A DNA stretch of 64,000 nucleotides, from the NCBI GenBank assembly GCA_020635015.1, contig JACKAP010000004.1, positions 124,001 to 188,000 of the forward strand. The letters run 5' to 3'. Below the pieces are notes generated by a model that searched no databases, was not told the origin of the DNA, and saw only the letters and a list, made by a program, of their open reading frames with translations. A program made the translations under genes and the position numbers. The DNA is from Calditrichia bacterium (GTDB taxonomy: Bacteria; Calditrichota; Calditrichia; RBG-13-44-9; J075). Of this stretch, positions 8,397 to 17,900 are shown one piece after another; within the stretch, counting starts at the first letter, position 1, and every line of letters begins with the position of its first letter.

Positions 8397-9644
8397 CTAT
8401 TCATACCGTATCGCATCCACCGGACTCAACCGGGAGGCCTTGTACGCCGGGTAGGTGGCGGCCAGTAGGCAGAGCACCAGGGCGATGGCCGATACCACCG
8501 CGAAATCCAGGGCATGCATCTCCACCGGCAGCTTGTCGATGATGTAGACCTCCGGCGGCATGCGGAAAAAGCCGAATTTCTGCTGCGCCCAGCACAGGCC
8601 GTAGGCCAGGATGTTGCCGAAGATCATGCCCAGAATTCCGATAATTAGCCCCTCCAGCAGGAAGATGCGCATGATCCCTTTGGAGGCGGCGCCCATGCTT
8701 TTCAGGATGCCGATCTCGCGGGTTTTTTCCATCACGATCATGATCAGGGAACTGACGATGTTAAACGCCGCGACCATGATGATCAGGCTGAGGATGATCG
8801 TAAACAGCTGTTTCTCATATTCCATCCAGCTATAGAGGCTGCGGTTCTGCTCGAACCAGGTGTTGGTGGTGAAGGGGTAATTGCCCACCTTATCCTCGAT
8901 CAGCGGGGCGATCTCATCCGCCCGGGTGTAATCCTTCAGTTTGATATCCAGCCGGGTGACCCCTCCGGGCATGTTGAACAGCTTCTGCGCTTCGCCGATG
9001 TCGATGTAGCAGAGCACCTTGTCGTATTCGTAAAATCCCAGCTCGCTGATGCCGGTCACGATAAACTCCTGGGCCTTGGGGCTGGACATGATGCTCGCCT
9101 CCCGGGGCAGCGACCACAAGATGACCCGGTCGCCGGGCTCGAAGATAAACAGGCTTTCCGCCAGGTAGCGTCCCAGGATGATGCCGGGTAATTTGCGCCC
9201 TTCGTAATCCTGGAGACCCAAATCGAACTTGCCGGAAACAATACTCTCGGGCACATTGCTGACCTGGGCGGCGCTGGCCGGATCCAGGGCGCGGATCGCC
9301 ACCGGCTGATTGTTCTCCTTGAAGCGCAGCACGCTTTCTTTGATAATCATCGGCGAGACTCCGGTCACCCCGGGCACAGTGCGCACCGAATCGGCCAGGC
9401 GCTGGTAATCCTCGATCGCGTGACTGTAATATTTGCGCAGGTGAATATGGGAATCGGCGCTGATCAGGCGGGTGCGCACCTCGCTCTCGAAGCCGTTGAA
9501 GGAGGAGAGCACGATATTCAACGCCGCCACCCCGATGGTCACACCGATCAGCGATACGTAAGTGATGATCGAAATGAAGCCGGTACGCCGTTTGGCGCGG
9601 AAGTAGCGGAGGGCAAAAAAGGTTTCGTATTTCATGCTATTCAT
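8397..9644 (-). CDS. lolC: LolC/LolE-type lipoprotein-releasing permease
   Basis: 415 residues, inner-membrane partner of LolD. One N-terminal transmembrane helix after the FALRYFRAKRRTGFISII motif typical of LolC/E, a large periplasmic MacB-like domain (about 50-270), and three C-terminal FtsX helices (about 278-300, 322-350, 377-400) ending SRLSPVDAIRYE. Only one such permease is present, so the transporter may be a homodimer (LolF-like). It overlaps the lysS stop by 8 bp, implying co-transcription with lysS. The lolC/E/F symbol is uncertain. Confidence 0.88.
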   Translation of the reverse strand: MNSMKYETFFALRYFRAKRRTGFISIITYVSLIGVTIGVAALNIVLSSFNGFESEVRTRLISADSHIHLRKYYSHAIEDYQRLADSVRTVPGVTGVSPMIIKESVLRFKENNQPVAIRALDPASAAQVSNVPESIVSGKFDLGLQDYEGRKLPGIILGRYLAESLFIFEPGDRVILWSLPREASIMSSPKAQEFIVTGISELGFYEYDKVLCYIDIGEAQKLFNMPGGVTRLDIKLKDYTRADEIAPLIEDKVGNYPFTTNTWFEQNRSLYSWMEYEKQLFTIILSLIIMVAAFNIVSSLIMIVMEKTREIGILKSMGAASKGIMRIFLLEGLIIGILGMIFGNILAYGLCWAQQKFGFFRMPPEVYIIDKLPVEMHALDFAVVSAIALVLCLLAATYPAYKASRLSPVDAIRYE

Positions 9645-11130
9645 TCTCCGGGCGCATCATTGGAAACAGCAGCACATCCCGAATCGATGACTGATCGGTC
9701 AGCAGCATGGTCAGGCGATCGATCCCTACCCCTAACCCGGCGGTGGGGGGCATGCCGTATTCCAGGGCGCGCAGGAAGTCTTCGTCGAGCACCTGAGCCT
9801 CATCGTCGCCCCGTTCGCGCAGTTTCATCTGGCTCTCGAAGCGTTCCCGCTGGTCGTCGGGATCGTTCAATTCGCTGAAGGCGTTGCCGATCTCCTTGCC
9901 GGCGATGACCGGCTCAAAGCGTTCCACCAGGCCGGCATGGCGGCGATGCTTCTTGGCCAGGGGCGAGAGTTCCACCGGGTGGTCGGTGATAAAAGTCGGC
10001 TGGATCAGCTTCGGCTCCACAAATTCGCCGAAGATCTCGTCGATGATCTTGCCGCTGCCCCAACCCGGTTCCACGCCGAGATGCAGTTTGGCCGCCGCAT
10101 CCCGCAGCGCTTTTTCATCCGCCTCCTGCAAATCCATCCCGGTATGCTCGCGGATACCCTCGAAGAGCGGCAGGCGCTTCCAGGGCGGGGTGAGATCGAT
10201 CTCATGCCCCTGGTATCGGATCTGCATGGTGCCGAGCACCTTCTGGGCGATGCTGCTGACCATCTCCTCGGTCAGGGCCATCATCCAATGATAATCCTTG
10301 AAGGCCACGTAAAGTTCCATCTGGGTGAATTCCGGATTGTGAAAGCGGTCCATCCCTTCGTTGCGGAAATCCTTGGCAAACTCGTACACCCCTTCAAAAC
10401 CGCCCACGATCAGGCGCTTCAGGTAGAGCTCATTCGCAATGCGCAGGTAGAGCTTCATCTTCAGGGCATTGAGGTCGGTGGTGAAGGGCCGGGCGGAGGC
10501 GCCGCCGTAGATTGGTTGCAGGATTGGGGTCTCCACCTCCAGGTAACCGCGCAGGTTGAGGAATTCCCGCATCGCGGTCATGATCTGCGAGCGGCGCACG
10601 AACACCTCCCGCACCTGGGGATTGACGACCAGATCGACATAACGCTGGCGATAGCGCAACTCTTTGTCGGAGAAGGCGTCATAGATCACTTTCTTGCCGT
10701 CTTCCTCCTTCTCTTTGGCGATCGGCAGGGGGCGCAGCGATTTGCACAGCACTTCCAGGCTTTCCGCCAGCACGGAGATTTCCCCGCTGCGGGTCTGGAA
10801 CACCTTGCCGGCCACGCCGATGATATCACCGATGTCCAACAGCTTGTAAAGCTCGAAAGCGGCCTCGCCGAGGGCTTTCTGGTTGATGAATACCTGGATC
10901 CGCCCATCCATATCCTGCACATCACAGAAGGCCGCTTTACCCATCAGGCGATTGGCCATCAGGCGGCCGGCAATCCGCACCGGCTGTCCTTCATTGGCGG
11001 GGTATTGGCTGCGGATTTCCTGTGAATGGTGGGTTTGCTCAAACTCGTAAGGGTATGGATTTATTCCGTTTGCTCGTAATTTTTCCAGCTTCTGCCGGCG
11101 CTGTTCTATCAGACCGCTTCCTTCTTCCAA
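9637..11130 (-). CDS. lysS: Lysyl-tRNA synthetase, class II
   Basis: 497 residues, the standard length. Charges tRNA-Lys. N-terminal OB-fold anticodon-binding domain (about 45-150; VRIAGRLMANRLMGKAAF), then the class II catalytic core: motif 2 around FRNEGMDRFHNPEFTQ and motif 3 GLGVGIDRLTMLL near the C-terminus. The start is TTG with GGGAG seven bases upstream, a start type also used by several neighbours. First gene of the minus-strand lysS-lolC/E-lolD unit. Confidence 0.97.
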   Translation of the reverse strand: MEEGSGLIEQRRQKLEKLRANGINPYPYEFEQTHHSQEIRSQYPANEGQPVRIAGRLMANRLMGKAAFCDVQDMDGRIQVFINQKALGEAAFELYKLLDIGDIIGVAGKVFQTRSGEISVLAESLEVLCKSLRPLPIAKEKEEDGKKVIYDAFSDKELRYRQRYVDLVVNPQVREVFVRRSQIMTAMREFLNLRGYLEVETPILQPIYGGASARPFTTDLNALKMKLYLRIANELYLKRLIVGGFEGVYEFAKDFRNEGMDRFHNPEFTQMELYVAFKDYHWMMALTEEMVSSIAQKVLGTMQIRYQGHEIDLTPPWKRLPLFEGIREHTGMDLQEADEKALRDAAAKLHLGVEPGWGSGKIIDEIFGEFVEPKLIQPTFITDHPVELSPLAKKHRRHAGLVERFEPVIAGKEIGNAFSELNDPDDQRERFESQMKLRERGDDEAQVLDEDFLRALEYGMPPTAGLGVGIDRLTMLLTDQSSIRDVLLFPMMRPENE

Positions 11131-11458
11131 CTGTTTTCTCCCGGGATTTGATTTTTAAGCTAAAAAAATACTTTAGATGTGTTTTATGTAAAATTTTAAG
11201 TTTAAATTCAAAAGTTAAAGAAATTTCGATTTTATCACAATATTTTCTTCAAAATGATTTTAAATACTTTCGATGGACGGCATCAAAAGCACTTATTTTC
11301 TCTTGACAAGGTAGTGAGAAGATAATAGATTCTTTTATATTAAAGTATTTAAATAAATCATTCTTACGATTTAAAGCTTTTCCAAAAGCATCCGATTCTA
11401 TAACAAAAGTTAATCGTAACCTTTGGCGTGTTTGGAAATCAATGATAGGAGCAAAAAG
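11131..11458. other. AT-rich divergent intergenic region
   Basis: 328 bp, strikingly AT-rich compared with the flanking genes, between the divergently transcribed lysS and chemosensory operon. It must carry the promoters for both. The short open frames here have no recognisable features. No palindromic repeat of the types seen elsewhere is present. Confidence 0.6.
11303..11331 (+). promoter_or_regulatory. Possible sigma-70 promoter of the chemosensory operon
   Basis: TTGACA at 11303-11308 and TAGATT at 11326-11331, spaced 17 bp, about 130 bp before the first gene of the operon. The -35 is a perfect consensus; the -10 matches at four of six positions. A downstream promoter cannot be excluded. 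Confidence 0.35.
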
Positions 11459-12523
11459 GTGAGTCAAGTGTTTGTAAGATCCGATCAGCTGAAAGACAAG
11501 ATCTTTGATGCAAAACTGCAGATCAGCGAATGGAAAGTACTCTTTGCCGTGGATGGCGAAAAAGATGCCGGTGCGATCGCGAAATTTTTGAGCATCCCGG
11601 TAAGCGATGTGCGTGCCACCCTGGAAAAGCTGGCCGATATGCAGTTTCTATCCAGCGGTGAGGTGGCTTCCCAGGCGGTGGATGAGGAGAGCGGGGATAT
11701 CTCCGAAAACGGCGCGGTTCCGGAAGCAGCGGAAGTGCTTGCTGAGGAAGAAGATGACCTCGCGGATCTGACGGAGGAAGCCGAAGCAGCGGCGGACGAG
11801 GACGATGATCTTGAAGAATTGGAAGACATGTTTGAAGCCTCCCTTGAAGAAGAGTTGGAAACGGAGGCAGATGAAGCTGCCGGGGATGAGGCCTCGGAAG
11901 AGGAAGAGCTTGACAAGCTGATCGGCAACCTGCTTGATGAGGAAGCGGATGATTTTCCGGAAGGCGAAGCTGCCACGGATACCGCCGAAACCGAAGCGCC
12001 GGATACCGACCTGGAGGAAGAATTTGACCTGGGCAGCATTTTCCAGGAAGATGCCGAAACGGCCGGGCAGGATTTTGACGAGATGCTCGACACCATGGAC
12101 GGCGGAAGCGAGACCGAGACGGCCGAAGCGCCTCCGGAAGCCGCCCCGGAAGTGGGACGAGACGGCGCGGAGACGATCCTGGTGGTCGATGACAGCGTGG
12201 TGATCCGCAAAATGGTGGAGATCGCGCTGGAAAATGAAAACTACAATATCGTTTCCGTTGCCACCGGCAAGGAAGCGCTGAACTACCTTGACGAAAACAA
12301 TCCCGATCTGATCATTCTTGACATCATGCTCTCGGATGTTAACGGCCTGGATGTGCTGAAAGCGGTGAAAGCCAGCAAGCAGATCCCGGTGGTGATGCTC
12401 TCCGCCAAGGATACGCCGCGGGAAACCAGCAAAGCCAAACAACTCGGCGCCGACGATTTTATTCCCAAGCCTTTCAAGGATGAAGAGCTGGTAAGTAAGA
12501 TCAAAGAGCTAATCAAGCAATAA
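11459..12523 (+). CDS. Response regulator with N-terminal helical domain, acidic linker and C-terminal receiver
   Basis: 354 residues from GTG at 11459, preceded by AGGA at 11447-11450. Residues about 5-65 form a compact winged-helix-like domain (SEWKVLFAVDGEKDAGAIAK, then VRATLEKLADMQFL), like the small PatA/DUF4388-type modules of gliding and pilus regulators. Residues about 70-235 are a very acidic, Ala/Glu/Asp-rich linker. Residues about 237-354 are a complete receiver: paired acids in ILVVDDS, phospho-acceptor D288 in ILDIML, then MLSAK and the lysine of IPKPF. First gene of the chemosensory operon, 22 bp before cheW. Probably an output or scaffold regulator phosphorylated by the large CheA. 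The domain order resembles FrzS/PilG-type regulators, but the assignment is inferred. Confidence 0.85.
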   Translation: MSQVFVRSDQLKDKIFDAKLQISEWKVLFAVDGEKDAGAIAKFLSIPVSDVRATLEKLADMQFLSSGEVASQAVDEESGDISENGAVPEAAEVLAEEEDDLADLTEEAEAAADEDDDLEELEDMFEASLEEELETEADEAAGDEASEEEELDKLIGNLLDEEADDFPEGEAATDTAETEAPDTDLEEEFDLGSIFQEDAETAGQDFDEMLDTMDGGSETETAEAPPEAAPEVGRDGAETILVVDDSVVIRKMVEIALENENYNIVSVATGKEALNYLDENNPDLIILDIMLSDVNGLDVLKAVKASKQIPVVMLSAKDTPRETSKAKQLGADDFIPKPFKDEELVSKIKELIKQ

Positions 12524-12545
12524 ACTTGTCTCCAGAAAATCCGCT

Positions 12546-13028
12546 ATGGCAATTGAAAATGGTCGCACTGCGCAGGAAATGGAACGCCTTTCCATCTTCG
12601 AACTGGGAGGCAAGTTGTTCGGGCTGGACATCCTGAATTCCCGTGAAGTAATTTCCCTGCCGAATTACACCCCCCTGCCCAACAGCGCTGATATCTTTAG
12701 CGGGGTGTTCCATCTCCGGGGAGAGATCTATCCCCTGGTGGATGTTTCCCCGGTGCTGGGCCTGCCTCCCAAAAAAATCCAGCCCGACGACATGGTTATT
12801 TTGCTGGATGATATGAGCGACTTTGTGATCGGCATGCTGGTGGATAAGATCCACAGTGTGCTGCCGTTTTTGCCGGCGGAACAGAAGATGCCCCGGGGCA
12901 TCGTTTCCAAACAGATGGAAAGCTTTGTGAAAGGGGTGCTGTATTATCACCAGGATAAGCAGCAGGTGGTGCATATCCTCGACCTCAACAGTCTATTCCG
13001 TGCCAAACAACTGGTGGCGCATTACTAA
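12546..13028 (+). CDS. cheW: CheW-like coupling protein
   Basis: 160 residues. Couples the methyl-accepting receptor to CheA at the membrane array. A single CheW domain (about 15-150): LSIFELGGKLFGLDILNSRE at the start, FHLRGEIYPLVDVSPVLGLP in the middle, and FVKGVLYYHQDKQQVVHILD near the end. Lies between the receiver gene and the MCP gene (12 bp before the MCP start), like PilI in Pil-Chp clusters. Confidence 0.93.
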   Translation: MAIENGRTAQEMERLSIFELGGKLFGLDILNSREVISLPNYTPLPNSADIFSGVFHLRGEIYPLVDVSPVLGLPPKKIQPDDMVILLDDMSDFVIGMLVDKIHSVLPFLPAEQKMPRGIVSKQMESFVKGVLYYHQDKQQVVHILDLNSLFRAKQLVAHY

Positions 13029-13040
13029 GAAGGTGATCTA

Positions 13041-14891
13041 ATGAAACGCAATTATATTGGTCTGCAATGGAAGTTCTTCATTCGCCTGTTCGCGATCTGC
13101 TTCCTGGTGATGGGCGTTATTGCGTTTCAATCCTACAGTTCCGGCGCGGATGAGGTGCACCGCCGGGTAACCCAGCAGTTAGACGAGATCGGGCGGGTCG
13201 TTGAGGAAGCGGTCTCCTGGGAACAGATCCAGAGCGTGATCGAACAAAAATCCGACCTGAACCTCGAATATGAAAATATCACCGAATCGCTGCGTAATTT
13301 ACACCGCATCTACGCCAGCCCGGAAAATGAATTTCCCATCAAACATATCTGGCTGTTGATCCCCACCGCCTCCACGCCGCAGGTCTTCTATGCCGCCGGC
13401 GGCCCGTCGGTAAAGTTTTTGGAAGATTACAGCAATTTCGAAGAAATCTACCGGGTCAAAAACAGCGGCAAAGTGACCCACAAAGCCGAATACGAAGAAA
13501 ACGGCGCCCTGGTGCAGTCGGTCTTCGCCCCGGTCACCTCCAGCGAGACCGGCAAGGTGGTGGCGGTGGCCAAGATCGATGTGCTCAGTTCGGTGATCGA
13601 GCAGCAGATGCCCTCGTTGTGGGGGCGGCTGTTTATCTTTCTGATCCTGGCCGGGCTGATCAGCGGGGCGGGCAGCATGATTCTGGCCAAGATGGTCACC
13701 CGGCCGATCGACCGCTATGTGGATTTCGTCAACCGGGTGTCGGAAGGCAATTACCACCTGCGCCTGGAGATGCAGACCCAGGATGAGCTGGAGAAGATCG
13801 GGCACGCCCTCAACGTGATGCTGGAGAAGCTGGAAGGACTGATCGAGACCGAGGCGGACCGCGACCGGCTGCAGAAAAATATTACCAGCCTGCTGCGCAT
13901 CGTCTCGGCGGCGGCCGACGGAGACTTTACGGTGAGCGCGGAAGTGACCGCCGATACCCTCGGAGCGCTGGCCGATTCGTTCAACCTGATGGTGGCGGAC
14001 CTCTCCACCCTGATCCGCGATGTGAAGAGCAGCTCGGACCAGATCGCCCGCTCTACCCGGGAAGTGCTGATCAATACCGAAGCGATGTCCAAGGGCGCCG
14101 ACACCCAGGCGAAAGAAATTGAAAGTACGTATGACGCCGCCAAGGAGATGGCGGAGATCCTGAAATATGCCAACGTGCGTACCTCCCAGGCGGCGGAATC
14201 GGCCCGCCGTGCCGCCCAGGTGGCCATGGCCGGCACCGAGGTGGTGAAGAAGTCGATCGAATGGATGCACAGCATTCGCGAACGGGTGCAGGAAACCGCC
14301 CGGCGGGTGCGCACCCTCAGCGTCAGCTCGGTGGAAGTGGGGGAGATCATCGAAGTGATCAGCGATATCGCCAACCGCACCAACCTGCTGGCGCTTAATG
14401 CCACTATCGAAGCAGCCCGGGCCGGGGAGTCCGGCCGGGGATTCGCGGTGGTGGCCGACGAAGTGCGCATTCTGGCGGAGCGGGCCAGTCAGGCCGCCAA
14501 GGACATCTCCGCCCTGATCGCCACCATCCAGACCGGCACCAACGAAGCGGTGGTCGCGATGGAAAAAGGCACCGATGAAGTGGAGCGCGGCACCCATTAC
14601 GTGGATGAGGCCGGCGCTGCATTAAAAGAAATTATTGAAATGGTTCAAGATTCGTCACAATCCATCACAGAAATTTCCGGAGCTTTCCAACAGCAAACCA
14701 AGGCAAGTTCCGATATCGCCGAGGCGATGAAACGCACCGCCTCGATCGCCAAGGAAACCGCCGGGGGGGCGCGGAAATCCCGGAAGCTGGCCGAGCAAAT
14801 GGAAACGCTGTCACGGATGCTCAATACCGCCGTTTCCAAGTTCCGCCTGAGTAAGGCAGCAACGAATCATAAAATGAAAGTTCAGGAATAA
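13041..14891 (+). CDS. Methyl-accepting chemotaxis receptor (PilJ-like)
   Basis: 616 residues. Transmembrane helix about 12-29, extracytoplasmic sensor domain about 30-195 (PAS/Cache-like size, no recognisable ligand motif), second helix about 196-218, HAMP about 219-272, a second HAMP-like segment about 280-330 (LLRIVSAAADGDFTVSAEVT), then the coiled-coil signalling domain. The hairpin tip is intact: EVISDIANRTNLLALNATIE followed by AARAGESGRGFAVVADEVR. No C-terminal NWETF-type tether. GAAGGTGATCTA precedes the ATG. Its operon lacks cheR and cheB, so adaptation by methylation, if any, must come from elsewhere. The tandem HAMP arrangement is like PilJ. Confidence 0.94.
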   Translation: MKRNYIGLQWKFFIRLFAICFLVMGVIAFQSYSSGADEVHRRVTQQLDEIGRVVEEAVSWEQIQSVIEQKSDLNLEYENITESLRNLHRIYASPENEFPIKHIWLLIPTASTPQVFYAAGGPSVKFLEDYSNFEEIYRVKNSGKVTHKAEYEENGALVQSVFAPVTSSETGKVVAVAKIDVLSSVIEQQMPSLWGRLFIFLILAGLISGAGSMILAKMVTRPIDRYVDFVNRVSEGNYHLRLEMQTQDELEKIGHALNVMLEKLEGLIETEADRDRLQKNITSLLRIVSAAADGDFTVSAEVTADTLGALADSFNLMVADLSTLIRDVKSSSDQIARSTREVLINTEAMSKGADTQAKEIESTYDAAKEMAEILKYANVRTSQAAESARRAAQVAMAGTEVVKKSIEWMHSIRERVQETARRVRTLSVSSVEVGEIIEVISDIANRTNLLALNATIEAARAGESGRGFAVVADEVRILAERASQAAKDISALIATIQTGTNEAVVAMEKGTDEVERGTHYVDEAGAALKEIIEMVQDSSQSITEISGAFQQQTKASSDIAEAMKRTASIAKETAGGARKSRKLAEQMETLSRMLNTAVSKFRLSKAATNHKMKVQE

Positions 14892-14916
14892 CTTAACAAA
14901 CGGACAGGTTTTTGTT

Positions 14917-17900
14917 ATGAAGTCGAAAATGGCCGTAAATTTCGAAACTTATTATTTCTTTCAACTGCTGGAGCATGTGCGCAAGGGCGGTTTCGAGACA
15001 TACGACGAAGAAAATAAAGCATATCTCGATAAGCTGTTGACATATCTGGAAAATGAGAACGATGCCCTGGAAAGCATCGAGAAGCTGGCAAGTATGCAGA
15101 GCACCAGCGACCTGGCAATCTTTTTCTCGGATATCCTCGACCACTTGCAGTACGTCACGCCGGAAGACTCCCTGGAGAAAATCAAGGAGTATACCCAGGA
15201 TTTTCTGGAGATCTTCGAGGTGTTTATGCAGCAGGAAGAATTCAAAACCGGCCTGGATGCCCAATTGTTCGCTACGGCCGATGCTGAAGAAGAAGCGGAG
15301 GCGGAGGTTTCCTTCCGGGAATTCTGCCAGCACCTGATTGCCGAGTATATCGAAAAGGGCAAAAAAGAACTGCCGGCCGATCTGCGTGAGCCGTTCGCCG
15401 GTTACCTGTCCCAATTGCTGGCCCATCCGGATCTCGCCCGCCGTTTCGAAGATCATCTGCCGGATGTGCGCGCCGGCCGCTTCAGCGAACTGACCGCAGA
15501 GATTACCCAAATTCCCGATAATGGCAATGTCGATGGCTTTGTCCGCAACTTCAGCAGCAATCTCAGCCAGTGGATCATGCTGTTCTCCGGTATGCTGGTC
15601 GAATATCCCGAGGATGTGGCGGATCTGTGCCAGCCGCTGCCGGCGGAAGCCGAGTTTGAGGTGGCGGAACCCGAGGCGGAAGCAGAAAGTTTTGAAACCG
15701 CAGACGTGATAGATGCCGCCGATGCCGCAGACGACGGCGATGAGGAACCGTTCGAAAAACGCTTCGAGGATGCGGAAGCGGCCCTGGAAGAATCCCTGGA
15801 GGCCGAGGAAGCGCCGGCTGATGAAAACGCCGATGAACTGGAAGCCTTTGCCGAAAACTTCAGCGAGCTGGAGCAAAAACGCACCCGCCCGGTGGAGGTC
15901 AGCGAAGCAGAACTGCAGCGCCGCCAGGAACTGCGTGAATATGTGGTGAATGAGGTCAAATCTTATACCGACGAGATCCTGGAATTGCTCGATCTCCAGG
16001 TTGAATCGCCGGATGAAACCCAGGCCGAAGCACTTCAGGAAAGCCTGAAAGGACTGAAAGATCTCGGCCAGATTCATTCCTATCCCGGTGTGGAGCAGAC
16101 CGCCGAGCGGCTGATCCATATTTTCCAGCAGGCCGGGGGAAAAACCCCGCTGGTCTCCGGGGAAGAGCGCCCGCTGCTGGCGGGATTGTTCAACATCCTG
16201 CCGGAGTATATTGATGCGGTCGTCAATGAGCAGGAAGATTCCTATATGGAAAGCATCCTGGAAAAATTAACCCTGCTGAAATCCCGCCTGTTGAAGCGCG
16301 AAGCGCCGGTGGGGGCCAGTGCGGTGGAGACGGTGCAGATCGCTTTCCAGGAAGTGGCCGGCAAGTATGCAGCGCAACTGCAGCATTATGTGCTGACCCC
16401 GGACGCCGAAGCGCCGGAGGCGGTTTTGGAGAACCTGCTATTCTGGAGCGAAACCCTGGTGCCGGATGCGGTTGAGACCGTCGAGGCGCTGCAGCGGCTG
16501 CTGGCAGCAGATCTGACGGCGCAGATGGAAGATGCCGACCGGGAGATGGTCGCGGAACTACTGCGCACCTGGGAAACCGCCTTTACCAGCACCTCCGGCG
16601 AGACCTGGGAAGCACAGTGCATGCAGCTGGAAGCGCTGCAGCAGCAGTTGGAGGCTTCTGACACCCGGGCGCAGCAGGCCGAAGCGGTAGCCGCATTCCA
16701 GGATGTGACGCTGCGGCAAGTCGGCGAGTTGGCCTCCACCCTGACCCATGAGGGGATCGATCTGGGACTTTTTATCAAGAAAGACCTGGGCGAATTTTTT
16801 GTGCGCTGCCAGGATAATAGCGGCCTGCTGAATAATGCCGAGTTGGAAAGCATGTTTGTCGATCTGGCGGACCAGTTGGAAGATTTCGATCCGGAGCAGA
16901 TCCTTGATCCGGAAGAGTTCCAGGATGGGCTGCGCGGATTTCTCGAACAACTCCAGGACGGCATTGCCGCGTTGCCGGAGGATATACCGGTCGATGCCCT
17001 GATTACCCAGTTTGATGAGATTCTTAATCTGGTGGTCGATGAAAGCGAATTGGACGCCGCTGCCGCGCCGGTCGGGGAGGCCGAAGAAGCGCTGATGGCA
17101 GATTTCCTCGAAGCAGAAGCCGCAGCCGAGGAAGAAGCCGCGGCTTCTGAAGATGAGATGACTCCGGAGGAAGCCGAGGAAGGCGATATGGAGATTGCCG
17201 AAGTCTTCCGCCTGGAAGCAGCGGGATATGTCGACGAGATGCGCGGGCTGATCACCAGCCTGGAAGCGCGGCTGGATGACAAGGATACCTGGCATCAAAT
17301 GGGAGTGACTGTTCATACGCTGAAGGGCTCCGCCCGGATGGTGGGGCGGGATGATGTGGCCGAACTGGCCGGTCCGCTCGATGAACTGGTGGAACAGATC
17401 GAAGCCGAAGCGCTGCCCGCTGAGCTGGACTTGATGCCGGTGCTCAGCACCCTGGTGGATGTGATCGGAGAGCGCATTGCGGGCGCCGAGGTGCCGGCGG
17501 ATGATATCCTGGAACAGTTGCAGAGCTATGTGGATAAATTCGCAGCCGAAGCAGCACCGGCGGAAGGTGAGGCCGCGGCCGAAACCTTCCAGGAGGTGCC
17601 GGCGATCCAGGATTTTATCCACCTGAAAGAGCAGGATGCCGATTTGCTGGAGATCTTCCAGAACGAGGTCGGCAACAATTTCGATATCGTGGAAAAAAAC
17701 CTGACCAACCTGGAAAAGTTTACCTACGATAAAGAAGCCCTGCAGCAGGTGGAGCGCTCGGTGCACGAGATCCGCTCTGCGGCCAAGATGCTCGGCGTGT
17801 TGGAAATTGCCGAGATTGCCGAGAAGCTGGAAAAGATCTTCGAGTTGCTGATCCTGAAGCAGATCGAAGATTTCCGCAGCGTGATTCCCCACACCCGCCG

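Noticed and set aside
11249..11467. 72-residue minus-strand frame in the AT-rich divergent region
   Set aside because: No ribosome site, no recognisable motif, and it overlaps the operon start; probably the promoter region.
11485..12442. Ser-rich and Phe-rich antisense frames opposite the receiver gene
   Set aside because: They mirror the acidic linker codons of the plus-strand gene.
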